Program-made: the position numbers and the translations under genes
In this document: positions 57,985-64,000 of the stretch, in pieces
Layout of the letters: each line of letters opens with the position of its first letter
Position numbering within the stretch: position 1 is the stretch's first letter
The notes under the pieces: generated by a model
The model's database searches: none
What the model was told of the DNA's origin: nothing
What the model saw: the letters and a program-made list of their open reading frames with translations, nothing else
Source: Batkoa obscura
Taxonomy: Eukaryota > Entomophthoromycota > Entomophthoromycetes > Entomophthorales > Batkoaceae
Assembly: GCA_030770535.1 (NCBI GenBank)
Contig: JASVEC010000033.1
Span: forward strand, 372,001 to 436,000
Length of the DNA: 64,000 nucleotides
Reading direction: 5' to 3'

Positions 57985-58435
57985 TTATTCGTCAACAGTT
58001 TCGGTGAGGAGACCTAAATATTAGATTAAAATTACAATGATTAATTAAAGTATTACCTTTGAAAGATGGAACTTTAACGTAGGTAACATAGGTGAAAAGC
58101 TTGTTTTTGGAGTCTTCACTTTCGTTACGCTTACGAGATAAACGAACGCGGATACGATGATCAACGTTCTTTACACCACGGTGCCATACGGCCTTGTTTA
58201 AAGCAGGGTCAAGACGGACATCTTGGGTACCCATAGATTTAACAGCGAATTCCTTAATGGCTTTGATGGCTTTTGGAGTACGCTTCTTGAAAGAACTATT
58301 TTTTTTAAAAAAGTATAATGAATTGTAATAATTTTCTTACGATCCGTGTACGTATTTGTGAAGATGAATGGTATATTCACGGGTTACAACATCGGAAAGA
58401 GTTGAACGTTTATTTCCCTTTTTTTCGTTGACCAT
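57985..58435 (-). CDS. RPL31: Ribosomal protein eL31
   Basis: Large-subunit ribosomal protein near the peptide exit tunnel. Three exons from ATG 58433-58435: [31 protein letters not shown], then [60 protein letters not shown] and [12 protein letters not shown], then a short last exon LLTETVDE ending at TAA 57985-57987. All are standard for the family. Codon third positions are richer in C and G than in neighbours. Confidence 0.97.
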
Positions 58436-59163
58436 TTTAACTATTTATGTAAAGTTTTAGTTTTTTGGCAAAAAAATCTGAAATATACTCAAAATAGTAT
58501 CCCAAAATAAAATAGCAGCTTTATATCATAATTTACATACCTAATTAGTGTTTATTTGGATTAGGTGTCCGTTAAACTGAAAGAGAGAGTCAATCAGAAT
58601 ATTAACTAGATACTTAAAAAATTTGCTTTGATTTTGAAAATTTTACCCCTGCCAGAATCCCTCCAATCATATTTCAATAGTATCTAGATTTTATCAAATT
58701 ATATTAAATTTTACTGATTTTGCAGTTCACCAATTTTTCAAAATTTCGAAATTTAAGATTTTTAGTAACTTTAAAATAATTTTATAAAATAATTAAAATA
58801 TTATTTACATGTCTTTATTTAATAACATATTATATATTATATAAGATTATATATAACAAGTAGTGATTTTTAATTTTTAGATGCATTTTAGCGAATCTTT
58901 ATTAATTTAGTGAGCTTCTTTTTTAATCGAAATTTTGTTTACTTTTTATGCACCATAAAATTGAAAAAATTATTAGTGATCCAAATCATACAAAAAAGAT
59001 CCCATATATTGTTGAATGAGATATTCTGCCAATCTGATGTATAAAACATTCAACTAATAATTCTATCTATTATACTGAATATGAACCTAAATAAAACTAA
59101 ATATAGTTAAATCATCTATTATCTTGTTATTTATATTTGATTCAATCATTTTTCAAATTAAAA

Positions 59164-59265
59164 TATAAAGATTTTTTGGTTTCATCACTTTTTCCATTTT
59201 TTTAAACGCTATTTGAGTGGAAAGATTGTTGGTAAGATTCTTAAACAAAAAAACCTATTCTCATA
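59164..59265 (+). mobile_element. MITE copy M, eroded ends
   Basis: 102 bases. The core TTAAACGCTATTTGAGTGG and the tail TTCTTAAACAAAAAAAC are clear, but both GGGG blocks are lost (TATAAAGATT, TATTCTCATA). Confidence 0.75.
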
Positions 59266-59622
59266 TTGTTTTTATAATGCTTGTTTTTATAGGGCTTGTT
59301 TTTAAGCTTCATTTGAATATCTGTATTAAAGCTGGGAATTGACTATCATGCCTACGAAATTATAATAGATTACAAATAGTTCAATGTTTATAACCTTTAT
59401 CATTTTGATTGTATTTAGCTACACCAATAAATGTGTATTTGAAATATAAATATAAATTATTTAGTTAAACTAAATTCGTTACACTCTGTTTTATTTATAT
59501 ATATTATAAAACTTTAGAAAAGACTAATTTTTATAAACTTTATATATTTACAATTTGTAGTTAAAGCTCACTCATAGCCAAACTATTTAGCTGTAGTTAT
59601 GTTATAAATAATAAATTGATTA

Positions 59623-59726
59623 AATAGGGGTGTTTTTTTTGGTTTCATTACTTTTTCCATTTTTCAAGCGCTATTTGAGTGGAAAGATTGTAGCAAAATT
59701 CTTGAACATAAAAATATATCCCCAAA
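59623..59726 (+). mobile_element. MITE copy N
   Basis: 104 bases, left end AATAGGGGTG, right end TATCCCCAAA, core TCAAGCGCTATTTGAGTGG. The GGGG and CCCC blocks are intact and the outermost bases changed. Confidence 0.82.
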
Positions 59727-60651
59727 TGTTTGATTATTTATTTAATAAAACAGTAATGTAATTACATCAGACTTCAAAGGCATAAATTATTTTATTCCAT
59801 GGAGAAGAAAATTAGTGTATATAACTTTTATTTTAACAAAACAAAATATATCATAATAATGGAAAAGCCAAGTTTGTATAGTCATATTTTAATGTTTTAT
59901 TTTAAATTTTGTATTTTAGCATTAGTTTTAATATTTTAAAAAGGGGATTATCAACCTTATTTAAAATTACTAACGATTTTTTAGTTGATTGGAAATATTA
60001 ACAAAACTTATAAATTACTAATCTTCATTTATGAACCGTGATAATATTGAAAATTATAAACTTTGATAAATATATATTTATTTTTTATTTTATTTTATTC
60101 TAGTTTTATGTTAATAGATTAAACAGAGCTATTTAAATTCAAGGTATTTATAAAGTGATTTAATTGAAGATACTATTGGTCTATAGTTTATGAGTATAAA
60201 ATTGAAATGCTTTATTATATACTATGTATCACTAGTTTATGGTATCAAAGCTAGTATTCTAGAGCTACTTATAAAATTTCTATAATTTGCCAAATAAGGC
60301 AATTTATAAAATTATATATAAAATAGTTGTTGTAGCATTTTGTTTTGTATTATCAATTTTAAAAGTGTTTGTTTTATTATGATCAGTTCAGAAAAATGGT
60401 TCAGAAAAAGAATAAATCATGTTTGTAAATCAAATTAATAGTATAAATTCCTACAGTTATAGCTTTATAGTTATTAAACTGCTTGGATAATTTAAAATTA
60501 GTTTTTATTGACTTTTTTATTGCAACTTAAAAAGAAGTGCTATTTAAATTTTAAATAGTACTTTATAAACGTTTAATTGTTTTATAACATGGTTTCAATT
60601 AAATATAAAAATAACAAAAACCGATATCTAAATTGTAAAACATCTGTCAAT

Positions 60652-61815
60652 TTATACTTTTAGTAAGTCTTCATATAAAAGTAATTCCAAATCTTCAGTT
60701 TCAGCACTAGAATATTCTAAAATTAATGTAGGTGATCCATTATCCCAATCTTTTAGTTCTTCAACTTTATCAAAAGTTGTTAAAAAGGTTTGAATCTTTT
60801 TTCCAGTCTTTGCACTAAACAAACTTAAGCACTAGAAATAGTTAAATAATTTTAAAAAATATAAATCGTCTTGCTTACCCATTTTTTTTCATCAACTGAA
60901 TTTGCGTATTTATTGAATTTTGGCAGCTTATACTTATCACTAAGTATATCAAGCGCTTTTCCAATTCCTACATTCTAACAATTTATAATATTAATTCATC
61001 TTTAATTCATTCTTATTTAATTAAAAATACCTTATCAAAAAATAGACTTTCTGGTGCTTTATCTGATTTTAATGGAAATAAAAGCTTAAAATAGATTCTT
61101 TCAGACATTGGAACTTTATTGTCACCCTACATTAAACAATGAAATATATGCTTTATTACGATATTGTAACACTACTTTAGCTTTGTTTTTAAATATCATT
61201 ATAGAAACTTTGGGTGATACTTTAGCTCCTATTTTAACTGACTTGCTTTTATTCTGGGTTGTGCCACTTTCTTTTACTTTACTTAAAAGTGTCTCCTTTT
61301 GTTCTTGTTTTTTTTTCTTTGCTATCTGTGCTTCATCTAAAATACCTTTTCTTTGCTTTACTGATTCGCAGTCATGAGAGGCGGAATGCCTATGACTATA
61401 GATATTAGCCGTTTTTTAATACAGTAGATCAATTCTATTACTCTAAACAATAAAACTCAAGACAGCTTTTACAATATACAGCATTAAATTCTTTTCTTTT
61501 ACATCTTTTAAGAGTACAATCTATTTTTGCTGAGGCTTTTAAAGGGATAGGCTCATCAATAGTTTTGGTAATATTTGTACAAGGGTGCTCTGTGCTTTGG
61601 AAATGTGAAGGGCTTAAAAAGAGTTAAAACTAACTTTATTTTTAATTATACCATACCAAAATGTTTTTAAACAATTATTACATTTAAAAGGCAAAAAGTC
61701 TAATATAAATTACTGAATCTAAAAATCATTATATATCTATACCAAGTTGATTGCAACTGCTTATTGTACATTGTTCACCTATATCTGGAAACTCCATAAC
61801 TTGATAAAGGTTCAT
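60652..61815 (-). CDS. CUZ1: AN1-type zinc finger protein Cuz1/ZFAND1
   Basis: Adaptor that links Cdc48/p97 and the proteasome, known in yeast for arsenite stress and in animals for stress granule clearance. From ATG 61813-61815 (MNLYQVMEFPDIGEQCTISS) to TAA 60652-60654, with about six introns. The first AN1 finger starts at GEQC and continues with LPFKCNNCLKTFW and, after a splice, a SHFQSTEHPC run. The second has KIDCTLKRCKRKEFNAVYCK and CLEFYCL, then HRHSASHDC. The C-terminal part has IYFKLLFPLKSDKAPESLFF, VGIGKALDILSDKYKLPKFN and ends in an ubiquitin-like region with ILEYSSAETEDLELLLYED. Exon borders in the finger region are tentative. The long plus-strand frame at 61108-61377 is its shadow. 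Confidence 0.87.
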
Positions 61816-61929
61816 GATTTTTTTACCCTTTTACATCACCAAAATAAAGAACCAATCAAATTGAATTAAAGTTATAACAAGTGAAATAACAAATATGATA
61901 AATACAGACATTTAATTAGAATAAATTTA

Positions 61930-63830
61930 TTAAGGTTGATTTGAAGATGCTTTAACACTCAATTCATAAAATTGATTTGGATGTACAATTATATCTGGTA
62001 ATGAGATTTGGGTCCCATTGATATTATTAGCAGAATGCTTGAGTTCAAAAAATTTAGTACAGGCTATTGAGTAATTCTTCTCCTTAACAAGATCAGTTAT
62101 TGTACGTATATCTTCTGATGTTACAGTTGGGGCCAATTCATAAATTTCATTTCTTAACTTATCAATAGAAAAGTGCTTGAATGGACAGCCATGATGTTGA
62201 TCTGGTCCATTCGGGTTTGAATTCATGATTTTATCACACCTATACATATGTTAATATTTACAATAGAACAATAAATTGATAAAATGATTACCCATAAGGA
62301 GCATAGTCTTTACGATTTCCTTCTTGTCCATAATTATGACGAATATTATAAGCATATCCTTTCTTAAATTCATCATCTGTCATTCTGGAGAATGATCTAC
62401 GCCAAAACTCTAAAGCTTCTTCTAATGGTAGTCCTATTCCCTTTATTTTTTATTGTTATAGTTATGTTAAAATAATCATATATATTACTTTCAAGAATAA
62501 ACCAAATTGCATACGTGCTCCATGTTTTAAATGCTTATTTTTAGTCAATCCTTTATAACTGCTATACATACACAATGGAAAATGTTTTGATGCCTAAATT
62601 TGATTAATTAAAGCGTTTGATAATTATTATATTATACAAAATTACGTTCGGTATTTCATTATATGATATTTTTACATCTTTACGTTGTGATTTAAGTGGA
62701 TCATATGTTGAAAATGACTTGGTAGAAAGAGCATTTAAAATTGGCAATAATCTTTCATCTTCGTCTATATTTGGTAAAGCTTTACTGAGATTCTATAAAT
62801 ATATTATAAATTATAAATTATAAATTTATTTATTAGATATAAAATAACTTACTAATAACCCGGTACGTAAAATATTTTTAAATTCACCAATAATCCAAGA
62901 TGATGAATATTCATTTGGAACATAAGCAAATCCATTTTTTATAAATACTTGTCTACCACTTACTAATTCAGGAACTTTCTCAAATGGTATCTTAATAATA
63001 TATTGTTAATTATCTATAATATATTCATACTATTATTATACTTTAAAAAAATCTTCTCTATCAAAGTCGTTTCCAAAGCCACCAAATTTAGCTGCTTTAA
63101 GTTGAAGTTTTAATTGCTGTTTTTCTGATTCAGACACCTTTTAATATTTTAAGTATTAATTGATTAATTTGAATATTCAATTACTTTTTCATAGCCGTAT
63201 CCCAACTTTGCTACAAATTGGGCTTTAGTTGAAGCTAAAGATTGGGCATAACGAAGACTAAAAAAGTATTAAGATAAAAATTGTATAAAGCCTAAAAAAA
63301 AGTACTTGAATAAAACACTTTCATATTTGACAAACCAGGCACGAAGATCTTCGCTGTATTTCTAGTTATTTATATAATATTTAAAAAATTTCATGGAATA
63401 CCTTCTACAAAATACAAGTCTTAAAATAAAATGCGAAATATGATCTTTTCTCAAAATTTTATAATTATCTGCTGTCGAAGATATATGCGCCAAAGGTAAA
63501 TGTTCTCTTGATACCCTTAAAAATATTTCTTCCAATTCTTTACCAACTTTTTTGCGGATATTAGCAGCTTCCAATGCCTTCAAAACTGTTAATGTAAAAT
63601 TTGTTCATATTTTGAGATATTTTTAAAAGAATATTACCACTTAATCTATCTATTGCAAATGTTTCAAATTCTTCAATTGTAATCTCTTCTTCAGGTGCTT
63701 GATTATACCAATTTAACTCGCTTACGTATGAATCGTTTAATCTAGAAGTGGAGTTAAGATCCCTGCTTGGCAATCCTCTTCTCTCATATCCACTTCCAAG
63801 GGTACGATGATTTCTATTTTGTTGAAACAT
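61930..63830 (-). CDS. PRI2: DNA primase large subunit
   Basis: Iron-sulfur subunit of DNA polymerase alpha-primase. ATG 63830 gives [20 protein letters not shown], then [40 protein letters not shown] and [40 protein letters not shown] continues the N-terminal domain. The Fe-S domain has [64 protein letters not shown] (split), HHGCPFKHF and ACTKFFE. The four cluster cysteines (LCM, GCDK, GCPF, ACTK) are all present. About nine introns. It ends [11 protein letters not shown]1 lies 114 bases downstream on the same strand. Confidence 0.95.
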
Positions 63831-64000
63831 TTTATAAATATTTTAAAAATGATTAAATTCTAGAAATCCCTTTTTGCTATCAAACACGAAAATTACAAAT
63901 GATCCAATCATAGTTATCACAATTTGAAATTATATCGTGTCGCGCTCAATTCAAGCTTATTGGTTACTAAACTGACAATTGGTTTATAGGCTTAAGTTTA
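63831..64000. other. Upstream region of PRI2, window edge
   Basis: 170 bases ahead of the PRI2 start, AT-rich, no gene seen. It should hold the start of the promoter. The sequence TCGTGTCGCGCTC near 63935-63947 contains CGCG, the core of the MCB box that drives S-phase genes in yeasts (ACGCGT); here it is only a partial match. Confidence 0.35.

Larger units (their letters stand above)
58436..60651. other. Intergenic with two MITEs
   Basis: 2.2 kb between the start of RPL31 and the end of CUZ1. MITE copies M and N lie here. The rest is AT-rich with no open frame of note. The first 150 bases next to 58435 should be the RPL31 promoter. Confidence 0.65.

Noticed and set aside
61108-61377. 89-residue plus-strand frame
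   Set aside because: It overlaps spliced exons of CUZ1 in antisense and matches nothing.

Overview
The window looks like nuclear DNA of a fungus. It is strongly AT-rich (by eye about three quarters A+T). Nearly every gene is cut by many short GT..AG introns, mostly 35 to 70 bases, and genes sit on both strands a few hundred bases apart. A fungal RNA triphosphatase of the Cet1 type and the DASH kinetochore subunit Ask1 point to fungi. SMN, SMG9 and eIF3k, which are lost in budding yeasts, argue for an early-diverging (zygomycete-grade) fungus or another lineage that kept the ancestral gene set. AAT microsatellites and poly-asparagine tracts are common. Genus cannot be decided from the sequence alone.

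Layout: 1-4241 CYM1 (+, its 5' part outside the window) converges on FRS1 (4407-6587, -). A 2.3 kb gap with MITEs follows, then an acyl-CoA synthetase (8879-10853, -), a broken kelch-repeat membrane protein gene (12172-13550, +) and a dense MITE cluster (13.7-14.7 kb). Next come a four-helix membrane protein (15196-15844, +), CET1 (15996-17323, -), a pogo/CENP-B-derived gene without a catalytic triad (17853-19775, -), LCP5 (19857-21197, +) and SPT2 (21381-22999, -). After an F-box protein (24010-25338, +) lie SMN (26355-27454, -), a Nudix hydrolase (27508-28335, +), a coiled-coil protein (28401-29102, -), RPC11 (29237-29660, +), eIF3k (30210-31039, -) and SMG9 (31403-33026, +). A 2.2 kb gap precedes ASK1 (35190-37968, +), a Sel1-repeat protein with a CaaX box (38054-39676, -), a TMEM97-like protein (39720-40325, -) and two tandem DUF202 genes (41146-42484, +). 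Then SDO1 (42571-43587, -), HPM1 (43712-45010, +), MIX23 (45294-45901, +), a lipase-fold pseudoenzyme (46961-48793, +), a mitochondrial DEAD-box helicase (48879-50474, -), TRS31 (50647-51361, +), ECM16 (51505-55418, -), RPS21 (56034-56433, +), RPL31 (57985-58435, -), CUZ1 (60652-61815, -) and PRI2 (61930-63830, -).

Most genes are housekeeping: translation and ribosome assembly (FRS1, LCP5, ECM16, SDO1, HPM1, eIF3k, RPS21, RPL31), transcription and RNA processing (RPC11, CET1, SPT2, SMN, SMG9), mitochondria (CYM1, MIX23, helicase, acyl-CoA synthetase), DNA replication and segregation (PRI2, ASK1), and traffic or proteostasis (TRS31, CUZ1). No operon-like grouping is expected or seen.

The notable parts are a family of about 105-bp palindromic MITEs with TATGGGGATGT ends (14 clear copies and one decayed, all intergenic), a pogo-transposase-derived gene that seems to have lost catalysis but kept DNA-binding domains, a zinc-site-retaining lipase homologue that lacks its nucleophile, and a tandem-repeat block inside ASK1. 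I saw no CRISPR array, retroelement or intact transposon.
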